Assembly: GCA_038496675.1 (NCBI GenBank)
Contig: CM076653.1
Location: 22,618,452-22,682,451, forward strand
From: Rachycentron canadum
Taxonomy: Eukaryota > Chordata > Actinopteri > Carangiformes > Rachycentridae
DNA: 64,000 nt
Reading direction: 5' to 3'
Shown: positions 26,899 through 40,490 of the stretch, one piece after another
Numbering within the stretch: the first letter of the stretch is position 1
Layout: each line of letters opens with the position of its first letter
Translations under genes and position numbers: made by a program
Notes under the pieces: model-generated
Told to the model about the DNA's origin: nothing
What the model saw: the letters and a program-made list of their open reading frames with translations, nothing else
Database searches by the model: none

Positions 26899-29800
26899 CC
26901 TCCTCTTTCTCCTCCTGCCAACATGTTGGAGCGGGAAATGAAGGGGAGTGCAGAGACTGAGTGCTCTTTAGAGTGAGAGAGAAAAGTGGGAGGGAAGTGA
27001 AGGGAAAATGGGAGGGAGAGAGGGCTAAGGGGGAGGGGTGGAAGAAAAAGAAGGTACAGCAGCAGCCAGTGAGTACGAGAAGAAAATAAAAGTGGAGAAA
27101 TTACTGGACTGACATTTATACAATTACACAATGTGACGTTAATGCCATGTTATTACTTTATTTGAACTAAGAAACTGGGAAAGACAGGTTAAGGGAGGGG
27201 GGGTGGGAAACAACTCAAGCACAATCCTGGCGCTCAAAACTGCAGTTTAATCCAAGAAATGATGATGATTTTCAGACCTGAGATAATGGACTTCATTACT
27301 CATAATATTTTATCCCATATATATCATCCCGTTGCCTTTCTCCAGGTCTCTCCCCAGCAGTTGGACATGTAATCTGCCTAAAGATTGAAGTTGAAACAGT
27401 AGCAGATACACAAAGAAATAGAGAGTAAAGGGAAGTTATCCAGCACAAATCAATTTAAAAAAAAAAATTTTGTTTCATTGTTCTACCATTGGTCAGCCAA
27501 ATGTCACATGACTGAGCTGGAGTTTTCTGCATTGGCAAATGCTCTTTTAAAGTGAATTGGTATAAACAGTTTCTATTAGAGCCTAACAACAAGTCTAAAT
27601 ACTTCATCACTGCCCTCTCTCTTGTGTCTACTCTACTCAGCAGAGAGGTGGAGCAGCAGCAGCAGTCTTACTCTGACTGCCCACTATGAGAGAAAAACAA
27701 AAACAATCATATTCTGCCACCTCAACCATTTTACAAAGACATATAGCCAAAATCTCCGTCTTTAAAGGTCCTGTAAAAAATATTTTATACAATAATATAG
27801 CTATAAACCACTATATTTTAAGTAAAGATATAGTGGAGTCATGGTGTCTTGAGCATAACACGAAGTTTGTTTGTTTTTTTTTAAACCACAGATAAAGTCC
27901 AAGGCTGAATTTCTTTTCCAGTCTCACCATGGAGCCAATATCTGTTTTACTGAGACAGATAACCCTACGGGCTCCAGCTTCACTCAGAACTGGTTTTCTT
28001 CTTCTCCATGTGATAATGTTACATGTATTTTTTTTATTATTGACAGCTACAGTAGCATGGTAACTTTAAATGACTTGCTGTAATTGATATTATGACGTTA
28101 TATCAGCAAATGTTTCTATCGCTAGCTAGCTCACTGCTAGTGGGGGCTAATGGTTGACGTTTTTTGTTGACTCTTTATTCAGTTGTGCCTCTTGTGCGTT
28201 TAGTGGCTGCTTTCTCTCGGCTCCATCTAGTGGTAGTGACCTTTAATTTATGTTTTTCGGTGATTTTGAGTTTCAGCAGCAGAGCAGCAGGTTGGAAACG
28301 ACTTAGGTAAAGTTAATGTAGCTTCAACAGGCCACATTTCAATCACTATTGTTGTCTGATAGCGTAAACAGAAAAATATGTAAACAAGAGCAGCTTTAGT
28401 GGGAATTTGGCTGTATTAAAATATTATATATGTGAGCACACAGAGTGGGAGAGTAGAAAAATTGATGGACTGAAACTGGCTGACACTGGGCAGAATGCAA
28501 ATCCACCAGTTCAGCCATATACTAGGTTTTGACCTTGTCTTGTTATTTAAGCTCCTAAGGCTTCTGTCGCAGCAGCACAGACCGCAGTCAGGAGCAAATG
28601 CAGCAAAAGGATATCTGAGTGGAGACAGAGTTAATCAACGTCACAGAACAGTGACAAAATATGTAGTCAAAGCCCTACAGCAAAGCAGAATGTGAATATT
28701 ACTATTATATGAGGTTATATTTTCTTGTAATATAAAACTATTTTGTTAATACACTGAGTAAAAAAAAAAAAAACATCCTGAAATTCTCTCCTTTGAAGGT
28801 GACTGCTGTGATGAAGGCAAGATAGCCGAAAACATTTGGTACCCTGAAGAGTTGTGAGTTTTAAATTTGCTTGACTTGGCACTGAACTTCTACTGTTCAA
28901 AAATTGTTTTGTTATAAAAATTATTGGAATCAATAGCAATTACAAGAGCAATACAAATTAGTAGAAACATATAAGCAGACATACCAGTCTAATTCAACAA
29001 AAACTCTGAAACTCTGATAAGGCCTTTTGTATGAGTGGCAAAATCTTTTCTGTTCACTTAAGATCTATAAGAACCTTCAACAAACACACATTCAATCAAT
29101 TAACTATTTGTTATCTCAATGTATTCAGTTGTAATTATCTTGTTACCTTTCACAGTCTGCATTGGCCTTATCTGGTCTTATCTATATCCTTTTCTCTGCT
29201 CCTACAAAGAACCAATTTCTCCATGGGGATCATTAAAGCTTCATCTAATGTGATTTAATTAGTATGAAGATTTTTTTTTTTTTAATTTTATGACCAATTG
29301 AAGACAAATGGTTTCCAAAATTAAAGCTCTGAATTACATATCCGTCAGAGTAGTTAAAGTGTGACGCAGCAAATAGCTTTAAAAACGATTCCTTCAGAGT
29401 AGCATTGATGTTGGAGGTAATGTAAGTGGTAACAATGGTTTTATTACAGCCACTGGTGGGCTGCAGTAAAAAAAATGAAATAAAAAAAAAAGGATCTACC
29501 TTCTCCTGCACTATGTTTTTTCTCTCATTTCCTCATCTTCCTCACTCCTTGCACATTGTCGTGCCCTCCCTTTCACCTACTTTCTGCTCTTTCTTCACTG
29601 CCTTCACTTCCTATTTCATCCTCAGACATTTCCCCACTCATTATTGTGTGATTTTCCACCAGTATCCTCCCTCTGCTCTTGAATTGCGGTCCTCAGCTTC
29701 CCCGACTGATCCTTCACACTCTTCACCCTGTCCCCACCCTCAACAAAGTAACCTTTCACTTTCCCTCTATCAACCTCTCTTTCTTGTACCCAGCCCTTCA

Positions 29801-31216
29801 ACATCTGCCTCCATTTCCTGAACTTAAACAACTGGGTGCCTTATCCAGTATTTCCTCCTTACATAATTTCCCAGGTTCCTTTTACCCTCTTTTTTTTTTT
29901 TTATGTCACGTCTTCTCATGGTGATGCGTCTTTGTTGGTGAGGACGGCTTAAGTTGAAAAAATGTGCAATTTTTCAGGCGCACAATTGCACATTTCTTTC
30001 ACAAGCATTACATAAATACACAAACCTATACCAACTCAGTAGTAGTATCAAAAAAAAAAGAAATAAAAATAAAAAAATCTGACCAATTTGGTTCACTCTG
30101 ACGTTGCTGGGAAACAATTCATCCAGTCTAATAATCCTCTGCAATACAGAGACAAGTTTCATCTGAATTTAGCAAAGTGTGTATTTGTTATCATAGCAAC
30201 ATGAGGTGCTGCAGACACGCACAGTAGCAGGAACTACCACAGTGCCAACATTTACATACAGAATGCTTATAGTTATGTACAGTATAATATGACAAATAAA
30301 AATTCTCACCAGCTCATATAATCTAATCCACAATTTTTCTTAATTTCAAAAATAAAACAAACAAAAAAAAAAACAAAAAAAAAACTTGATGAGGTATTTT
30401 TTTTCCCAACACAAACATGTAAAGGCTAAATGGTTAATTGCTTTAAGACAAGGTCAACTTTTACAATGATGTTTTGTTTGAAACAGTGTACATCATGGTT
30501 TAGGTTAAGTCATCACATTGGATACTGTTTTACTGAAACATATGTGATGATGTTTGTTCACTTGTGTGTCACAATGTCAAAATAGACTGCGAGGGTGGCA
30601 AAAGGAAGGGAGATGAATGTAAACGCACACATTGTAGGTCAACAAAGAAAGACAGTCTTTCTCCCCATAGAGAGTAGGTTTATTTTTATGTACACTTCCC
30701 ACACAAATAGCACATGTATGCACACTTGATTGGGAAAATTACTATTGTGAAAGAAAAGCAACACTGGCAAGGTCACCTGCCTAATGACTTCTTATGTGGG
30801 CCAGGTCACTGTGCTGAAGGCACTGCATGACCGACAGGGGTCACATGATACTTTCACTAATTGAAAATGAAAGTCGAGCTGAAACGAGTAAATAACTCAA
30901 TAGTAACTGTGTAGTAATGATTACAAGGTTCAAAACCCAACTCCACTACATTCAGAGATTCGAAAAGCACTGGAAATGGTTTTGATTTTAGTCAGTAGAC
31001 GACAAAATGGCAAAATTGTGGAATCGAGACAAAGTTGTATGAGAGCTGTGTAAGCTACAGTTCGCCGACCTTTTCAACACTAGGAACCTGTGGGCACATC
31101 TTTAAAATATACCCTAATATACCCTAATGAGCACCTATACTAGTAGTTATGTCTCTCATGGAGAGTTGTGTCTCTATGGACATAATGCTCAACAACAGGT
31201 ATTCAAATGGTTTTAA

Positions 31217-31510
31217 CTAGGGCTGCGCAGTTAATTAAAATATTATCAAAATTGCAATATGCCAAGCCCAATATCCAAATTGCAGGAACTGCAATTGTTT
31301 GATAAAGGCAAAATGTGTCAATAACTGAATAACAAAAAACATAAAGCATTATGATGCTACAGAGATACCCCAGCCAAAGCATCATATTCTCCAGACCTAA
31401 CAACATGGTTATTTGGTACAAGAACCTTTTTATTTATTTATTTATTTTAAATACAAAATTCAAAAATGACCATTCCAATCGAAATCAAGACTAATTAATA
31501 ATTCTCTTAA
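31217..31510. mobile_element. possible hAT-like non-autonomous remnant
   Basis: It begins 'tagggctgcgcagttaatta' and continues with 'attgcaatatg' phrases. This resembles the TAGGGCTGC... ends of non-autonomous hAT-type elements common in fish genomes. A related 'aattaattgcataatc' phrase near 31508 could be the other end. No transposase coding sequence and no clean target duplication are visible, so both family and ends are tentative. Confidence 0.35.
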
Positions 31511-33579
31511 AATTAATTGCATAATCAAACTCCTCTCCCATTTTCCTCTTTGTCTTGTTTCTGCCTGTTATAGATACAATGTTATTATGTAGCAACAACG
31601 ATAGTCATTATTTGTGACAATGAAATATTTTTCAACTCCATAATAACCTGTTTGTTGCATTTAGCTAATTAAATCTAAGTGGATACAATCAAAAGTCTTG
31701 GTTTACTGAGTTTACTGGAGAGCTTACATTATCAGATTTATGAAATCCTCAAATATGGGAGCACCTGCCTTAAAAATTCTCTTTGGTCAGACTCTAAACC
31801 ATATTTCTCTCTTTAGCAGTCGTTTTCTTCACTGTCAGGGCAATTTGTCTGTATTCTCTGCAGGGGACCCTCCACTTCCAGGAAGACAGCACCAACATGC
31901 ACTTCTAATGGTTCTCTCATCACCAAGCAGCTAAGGGGGACATTTACTCTGCCAAGAAGAAGCCAGCAGCTGTTTATGGACAGGGGGTAGAGTTAGGATG
32001 ATTGAAGACTTTCCTAAACTAATTAATTGCCTTAAACGTATGTGAGTGCTAGCCCCAGTCTCGATTTTACATAAGACACTGGCACTAGTTTTATAGTTAC
32101 ATTGATGCACTGTGTTGCTGATAAATAAACAACTTCAAGGATTCTATTTCCTTGGTCCCATGGGCCATCATACTCACTCAATATGAGCCAAAACTAGAAG
32201 TACAGTAAGACCCAGGCTAGATGATTAATCAGATTTACCAACTGATGCACAATTTAGAGTTTATCTCTTCCTTTACAAGATGATTCTACAGCCAGAGAAG
32301 TCTTGAGAATATTGTTTTTCTTTTCAGTCCCAGATAATAGTTGCAGCAATATATTGTTCTATTAGACCATCCCACTTCACCAGGAATAGCAGGGATTTTT
32401 TTTTTTTTTTTTACGAATGGCTGAAGCACAACTTTTGTGCTATCTGATGTCAAAAACATGTATCTTTTAAACGTCTCTCAGTGCCTTGAGAAGCCTCGAT
32501 AAAAACAAAAGGCACTTTACAGACAACAGTCTACCACCAAATTAGTGAGGATCTGCTTCTGCAGTGAAAGGAGACAGACCACCTGAAGCGATGGCAGTTA
32601 GCCTGGTGTTATCTGTGAATGCCAGCTGAGCATGTCTTTTTTTTTTTTTTTTTTTTTGATGTTGTTGTTGTCGGCTTACTGTTTTCTTTAAGAACTGTGA
32701 TCAGTCAAGAACCAAATAACTCTGTTTCCCTTTCTTTTGTTATCAACCAGTGAATCTCTTTGAAGACAACAACGGTTTCCAAGAATTTAAAAAAATCCAG
32801 AGGTTCAACTATCTGCTCATTTTTAAGAATTTTAATCCAAGCAGAATTTAAAAAAAAAAAAAAAAAAAAAGGAAGTAAAAAGTAAATGAACAGGTCAACA
32901 CACAAATTCAGCAAAGGGACCTGACAGTTATATGACCTTGACATGGGAAATGGTTATTGACCCTCTCATCATCATTCTTATGTAGCAGTCTGCTGTTAAA
33001 TACTATGTTTATTTTTAAGAACCAGCAAGCTAACTTAGTGAGACACATAAACATGTATTTTATATGTGTGTAAAGCAATTAAAACATCAAAATAAAACAT
33101 AATTATTTAGGCTACTAGGTGTGTGCAGGGTGGTCAACATTTCACCTCCCAGTGTCTCCAAATTTGTATATGTATATAATGCAAAGCAATCTATATTTTA
33201 ATAGAATTAAAACAGAACCTATGTCAAGCTAGGTAGCTATACTGTATGTTGTTTGGGAGCTGTGCATCATCCAAATTAAATAAAAGGTGTATTCCAATAA
33301 TTGTAATAATCAAACAACCAACTCCCAAAAGTACCATAAACTCACAACTCACACAAAAGCTGCCTGTCTGTTCGCAGTCTCCCTGACGCCTCAAGCTCTC
33401 AAGTAATTTCAACATTGACAGGTGATAACACGTGTAATTAACAGAGTTTGCACAGTCCATCAGAAAAATCGACAAATGCACCTGAGCGTTTAGTGCGAGC
33501 AGGACAGTATTCCCTTCAAGTCAAGAGAAAATCCCACTGGTCTTTTATTTAAAGCGTAAATTGTCTTACTTCCACAAGG

Positions 33580-33765
33580 AGTAAGAGGTCGACTCCCGTG
33601 TGCCATTTTCTGTCGCTCTCTCAACACACAGCTACACAGGCTAGCAGGCTAAATGCCGCGCAGCTGCTAATGCTACGTTTGGCTAATTAACCAGATTCTC
33701 ACTGCGCTAACATCACAACGTCCGACACGGACATTTGAGACTTAGCGTGTATTTCCGGTGAATAC
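33580..33765. promoter_or_regulatory. CpG-rich patch, candidate promoter of an unseen transcript
   Basis: Roughly a dozen CpG dinucleotides fall in about 185 bp (e.g. gtcgactcccg, atgccgcgcagc, caacgtccgacacgg) in otherwise AT-rich, CpG-poor sequence. Local CpG retention usually marks an unmethylated promoter or enhancer. No supportable coding exon lies beside it on either strand, so the function is inference only. Confidence 0.3.
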
Positions 33766-35541
33766 TTTTAGATGCAATACAAAGAGACTTCTGTCTTGAA
33801 AACAATCTTTTTCTTTTCTGAGAGCAAATTAAAAGGTTTAAAATCAGACTTTAGTCACATTTTGTCTTCTTTGTCTTTGCTTGTCAGCAGAATTTTTTTC
33901 CAAAAAACTGAAAAAGCGCGTGCCTTGAAACAAAAGGTGGTGATTGGTCGACCTTAGAACCATCCAAACAACCACTTTTTTCTGTTCTTTATCAATTTTT
34001 TTGCATTGGGCAATAAAAAAAAAAAAGGAAAACTGGTAAAATGTTGCCCTGTTATATGAATTTACTCAACTCAACACCATAGACTGTGGTTTAACTCTAT
34101 CTAATGGGCACAATTACCAAACGCCATCATGCCTCCAATTTTTACTCTGCGTGACGCTTGTTCGTGGTTGCACAATATCTTAAACTGAAACTGTTTCTAG
34201 CTGAAATAGAGAAAACACAATGATAGTTTACTCTGCATTTTATTGGAAAAATGGGAATTTACGAAGTTGTGCTAACTGCTTGGACTATCAAGAATTTATG
34301 TATGTGAGACTGTTGGTTAGACATGAAACACACATAATATTTTTCTTATTCCCTGGATCTCACACACAGTTTCGTACAATTCCACAATTTATACATGCAG
34401 ATATTCCATAAATTGTATTTTGGAGAGAAAAAAGATTTTGACTCGTTCCCTTAATCATTTCAATCCTAATAATTTAATGCATCAAATTCATATTCCACAA
34501 CATACTGCGCACGTAGCCTTATTTCATTCTCGTTCTGACTGTCTCCAATTCTCATCTGGCATAACCTAGATCTGGAGATAGACTTGGATATTTTCAGTCA
34601 CTATAATATATAATTTTAACCCTTCACTATCTCTGCATACTCACTGAAGTGTCATTGTAACCCGTCAGTGTCTTTTTGAGAAGTAACCACACTTGCTTGT
34701 TACAACCTTCATTGTTTCTGAGCAGCAATTGAATTGATTGCTTTTTTAAATAGATTTTGATGTACAATTTAGTATTTTAAAGCATCATTGCCAGTAAGAA
34801 AAAACAAAGCGAACAGTGAAAAACTAGATGAGTGAGAGTTATTTTCTATGTGCAATCAAAAAGGTCTTGTTCAATTATTGGCCCTTTGGATTCAGGTTGT
34901 CTGGAGACAACAAAACAGCCCAAGGTGTATTTATAGTATATACCTCTTGCTCTTGTAAAAAATGGTTTCCTGAAAGAATGAAACAAATTAAGAGGAGAGG
35001 AGAGGAGAGAAGAGAAGAAAGGAGAAGAGAAGACCTCCAATTTGCATGTAAAATCGCAATTATATTTCATTTACTATGCGAACAATATGCAAGGTGCAAG
35101 TATTTCAAGACAGAGCAATGGGAAGAGAGATTTCTTCCCCCCCACTGCCATAATTTTCACACTGCTTCTCTTTGAAAATGACTTCAATTATTCACAGTTT
35201 ATCCGTAGCGTCACAGGGGTGAAAATAAGTTCTTCATTCACATTTCAGAGCATGCAACATATTCTGCCTCAACCTTGATCAACCCTTTATTCTCTAATTT
35301 ACCCTTAACAACTAATCAGTGGCTCAATTTTCCTCCACTTAACTCCTCCTAGGATTTTGATTACAGAAGCCTGTGGCAAGGTAAACCTCAGCATTGACAT
35401 TAATCATAAAATTGAAATATAATGAATGTGGGTAAAAATGAAATGAAGTTGCGTGAAATTCAAAAATGGGTGGGGGAATGCATTTTCTTTATTGCCTTTT
35501 GTCATTCTTTTAATTTGGTAAGACAGTGTGGGTGTACACAT

Positions 35542-35553
35542 TTGTGTGTGTGT

Positions 35554-35585
<32 letters not shown>

Positions 35586-35610
35586 TTGTGTGTGTGGTGT
35601 GTGTGTGTGT
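35542..35610. repeat. (TG)n microsatellite, imperfect
   Basis: A TG repeat with a few interruptions, about 69 bp. Confidence 0.93.
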
Positions 35611-38600
35611 AACTTGACAGAATGAGAACAACTGGAGTGTGGTCATGGGACTTATCTTTCTTTTTCACTCCCACCATCTTCTTTTTTTTCTGCATCACAT
35701 TGCCCAAAGGGAGAGGTAATCAGCTGCTGACCTTTACAGTATTTTCCAGCCAACCCACTCTTTTGTACTTTCTCTCTTTCTCCTCCTCCTTTGTTGCAAA
35801 CTGTTCTTTAACTTCTGGTATCTGTCCTCTTTCTCATGACACCTCTCTTCTCACCTTTCTCTCTCTGCCTCAATTTCATCACTCTCCCCGTACTTCTCCT
35901 TTTCCAATTTTCACTTATGTAACCCCTTTGGTCACAAGCTGCCAGGAAATACAGGAACATCCACCTCGTTGGCTGAAAATGAGTCTTAGAGAGAACAACT
36001 CTTGTGGTGGTGTTTGGCCCTAATGCTAATTTTTAATGGAACCAGAGTATTGTATTTAACAAAATGTTTTAATGCATTTCCTGTTATTTTCAAGTCAGTG
36101 TGCTTTCCACAGGAGATGAGCAATGAGAGATGAGCAATGCATGTGTGCGCGAGCGCCAAATTCCATACGAGTCAAGCTCAGAAGACTGTAGACACATTGG
36201 CCGAGAGCTGAGAGCTTGATAACTACTAAATACTTAGCACTGTTTTTCTGGTCGTTAGTGCATATACAGATGATCACAAGTAACAAGCACAGGTGTTTGA
36301 TCAGTGCAAAAACTCCATAATTATAGATTTTGGACACAAATTATGACGGTGGTGTATTATAAAGTGAAAAAATGCCAATGCTTTTTAGAATGACAATTTT
36401 ATTTCAGTTGTAGTTGAGGTAATCCTAATATGTTAATAGATCCATCAAATTGCATAACAGCATTTCTACTGAATGATTTTAATATAATACTGTCACTTGC
36501 TTCTTCGTTTGGTCTGCCAAGGCTTCAGGACAGGTGCTGCAGCAACAGTGTGCACTGTCGAGTGTGTGGCTTCCAAAATTCTTGCATATGTTTTTGCATG
36601 TAGGTGCAGTGTTTCCACATTTGCATATCTCTAGAAGACTGAATCAGTTTTCTTGAACAGCATTGTCTAGGAGATGCATATCAATGTACGCATACAATAC
36701 GCCGCTCACCTAGTTACCTTGGCAACATTTATTTATAGTATTTGATGTTGTTGCAACATGACTATCTTGAAGGGCAGGAAGTGTAGTGCAAGAGTAGGAA
36801 ATCAAATGTCAGGTGTTCTCCTTTAGGTCCACATAAAATCAATGAGAACAACTGAACTTACAGTCGGTATGGACATGGAACCCCATCAATATAGAAATTA
36901 CATTTTTCTTTTAAAGACAGGCCCATTGTGTGTTGTGTTTGAGTCACTGTTTTTAGTCACTTTTTATTATTAAACTTGCAATTTGAAATGTACCAGTACC
37001 AAGTTACCCAGTTTATTCCTGCATTTGCCTGATAAAGGCTCCAATGCAGTGTGGATTTGTGTATCCCAGAACCAGCCATGATAAATTGTCTTTTTTACCA
37101 TATGCCTGAGCCCTATACCCTTCCTTCAGAATATTCTGAAGCTGTGCAATCTTCCATCACTGAGTTACATTATGGCTATGTTTGAATCATAAATCAGCTT
37201 CAACATCAAAACCATTAGAGTGGTTAATAGGGAAATGTAAATCAAAAGAGCCTCTATTAGCAGTGTTTTCCATATTAAATCTACCCTGGAATAATGCAGC
37301 AATAATGCCTTTATCCACATTTATGTCCTCGTAGGCACAGTTTGAAAGTTACAGGGAAAAAAGTATGTTAATTAATTCATAATCCATATCTAAATTTTTT
37401 CTAATAGTATCCTGTCTAACTTGCCTTATTATTTTTAAACTTGCGTTGACTGATTTCTTCTTCCACTAGGAGGAAGTGCAGCAAGGTGTTAATGCAACAT
37501 AACATACAGTCCAATGCTCACTCTCCTTTAAGATCTGTTTTGGTCTCCACCAGCTCTGAAGTTTAGGCGGGGCCATGAGTGTGAACCAACTTTCAGATTG
37601 ATTGAAGATTGTTGGTATTTTAAAGATATTGACTCAAGAAGCTTTAAAGACTTTAAGACTTTAAAATTTCAATATGATTACCCCCTGCCCACCTTTGGCC
37701 ATGATCCTAACACTCACAGATAAGGAAATAAATTGCCTGCCGCTTTTTCATTTCCCAGAAATGTGACAATAAAATGTTGCATCCTGTATTGTACTGCATA
37801 ATGAAAAGAAAATAATGTATAATGAAAAGATTCTTCTGTTCTGACAATATTGTTTTTCCACCTTCAGCCCCATGTACTTCTCTAAGTTTGTCAGCTGTGA
37901 CCTCGTGACTCTGCAGCAAATTCTTATTGGCTAACTAACAGTCAGAGATCAGTTCATCGGCAGGAGTACTGGATTCCAAAAACACCACTGAAAAGTGGTA
38001 AGAACTCTCTTTCGTTGAATTTCTACATTAGTTCAGAGTATAGAGTGAATGACCTTCAGAATTGTCCGTTAACCAGATTCAAACCCACAGAAGAGCGGAC
38101 ACTTGGTACAATAATCTTGCTAAGCCTCTGAGCTTCATTGTCCAGATGTCCTCTTCATGGAGAATAAACTTGAATGCTATAAAGTAGCGGGTGAGCTCAG
38201 CTCAGTTCAGTTGTATAGGGCTCACATCTCTTGGTCTCACCCTTAATTCCTATCAACCTTCTGTAGGACACTGCTCAGACATGCACGATTAAACAAAAGA
38301 CACCATTACTCTGTCAGTCCAAGCTCCAACACTATTGACCTATTGCCATGCTGTGAGCTTTTTTTTTTTTTTTACTTTCATGGTTGAGTGATGTTGCGGT
38401 GCAGTGCAGATATAACACAATGTCAGATATAAGCTGTAGAGTAGTATGTTGTGTTGACCATTGCTAATTTCACATATTAAAGTCAGACATCCAGACACAG
38501 GAAAGTTTCACCAAAGTGGGAGTTCAACCTTTTGGGAGTCATTATTTGGTATCCCGTGCAGGCAAACTGAAACACATGTTAGACATCTACTGCAGAATGT

Positions 38601-40354
38601 AACATAAATTGCATTGCATATAACATTGCATTGCAAATGACAACTGTCATTCAGAGGTCAAGCTTAGGGTTGTTGAGGTTATCATTTCCACAACATTTTA
38701 GCAGTTTTCAGAAGAGCACCATGGAAATTAGATGTCTGATGTCAGGAGGAGTGAAAATTTGTTCCCTCTTCAGTGCTGTCTTCGTATCATAATATTGTTT
38801 GAAACAGGCACAGTAGCTGACTTAATATGTGTCATATATCTCAGACATAACATAAATGTTCTTTGCAAAGGGTATGTAAGTGCACATAATCAAAACAGAA
38901 TTAAAATAAAATAAAATTTAAAAATTAAACCTCATAAACAGGTCCAAAAGAATGATACAATAGAAAGTTGCATAAAAAGTAAAGTAAATGCAATAGAGGA
39001 AACATAAATGGAGTAGAAACCTCAACTTCAGGGTCTGCATGCTTCTGTGAGCAACAGTGAATGGTGAGACTGCAAAGAACGTACCTGCCCAGGTCACGTG
39101 AGAAGACTGTGACAGAGCACTGACAAACGCACAGACAGCCTGACATATCCTGAAATACTGAACACAGCTGACTGCCTAGCATGTGAGGCAGGATGTGTTA
39201 ATGAACAAGGTCTGTAATTAAAGCCTTGTTGTCATTAAAGGGGCGCAGCTGCCTGGGTTACACTGATAGACGTGACTGCAAGGCTGAGATCTTAGGCAGC
39301 GTTCAGAAAAGCCTCCAACCTTCAACGCTGAGGGAACAAACTGAGCATAGGTGAGTCGTGTGTTTGTCCCATTTCTTCTGTATCCGTCCGTCTAATCTTT
39401 TCTTTTTCAATAGACTTATGATAAACTACACCATGAGGGCAGCCTGTTTGCCTTTTGATTCATCCTTTGAATTTTCAAAAAGCATATAAAGGCAGAATTT
39501 TGTCTGTTCACACCAGGTAATGTAATACATTCATTGTAACCAATATCTGAAAAATGTGAAAAATATATAGAATTTTGTAATTACCCTGGTCTCCATATTT
39601 TCAATCCTCCAAAATATTGCAATTATTGTACCTTAATGTCGGCGCTTGAAAGGGAAGCTCTGTAACAACAGATGTAGAAAGCGCTAACCCCCCACTATTT
39701 TCCAGGCATTAAAAGCTGCCCCCTCTTATCTTCTACAGTCAGAAGTTTGACGAGCATTTCCATATATTTATTTTATCTTTTAATCTGTTGCCTTGTAGTG
39801 AGCTAGACAGAGATGAAAATTAGGCAAATAAAAGTCTTCCACTGCTGTCATAAAAACTCCTTTCCAATGACACTTGAGAATGATCTGGATCTTTGGCAGG
39901 GAAAATTAATCATCCAACAGTCAATTTACCTGTCACTCTCTTCCAGTATCCCAACACTGCGGGCTATATTCAACCCAGTTGTCAAACTGAGCTTTCGTCT
40001 CAATGCGGCTCCTATTTCACACTATGATGCCTTTAATCTCGTCCAAGACCTTGCATTTCGATGAGATCGAGGCTAGCTGCAATAAAAATCTGAGTGTACT
40101 GTTTACATAGTTTACTGCTGATGTATTCCACAATTGTTTGGACCACAAGACCATTAAAGTTCAAATATATCCTCTTATAATGGTATAATGGTATAATTGT
40201 ATATTATACATGATATCCTGCTCCTCTCAGTATAAGAACCCTGATTGCTTCTGTGGTAGCAACACATGACACAGTCTCACACCACTGACTTGCAGTGTAC
40301 AACGATCTTAATGTATAAATAATGTGATTTAAACCTGCATTGATTGATTGATTG

Positions 40355-40490
40355 ATTTTTGGCCACTTGGGGGAACCACAATAAGCTTTAAACATGACAC
40401 TGAAATAGTTATCTCCAATGCCTCCTGAGGAACATGCAACTCTTTTGCTGCTAAATGCTCCACGCACCAGCTGGCAGCTAACTTTGAGCT
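40355..40490. repeat. probable dispersed teleost repeat
   Basis: The stretch contains 'ggccacttggggg' and 'gctgctaaatgctccac...caccagctggcagctaac', phrases I recognise from a dispersed repeat found in many percomorph fish introns and UTRs. I cannot name the family. The assignment rests on memory of the motif, not on a second copy in this window. Confidence 0.4.

Noticed and set aside
29426..29821. A 131-codon plus-strand frame rich in Ser, Pro and Phe
   Set aside because: It reads through a CT-rich low-complexity stretch with no homology and no splice context.
33224..33481. A minus-strand frame that begins MDCANSVNYTCYHLSMLKLL and faintly recalls the start of a BTB/POZ domain, next to a CpG-rich patch
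   Set aside because: The resemblance ends after LRRQG; the conserved CDV and FRAHRAVLA segments are absent and no companion exon is visible.
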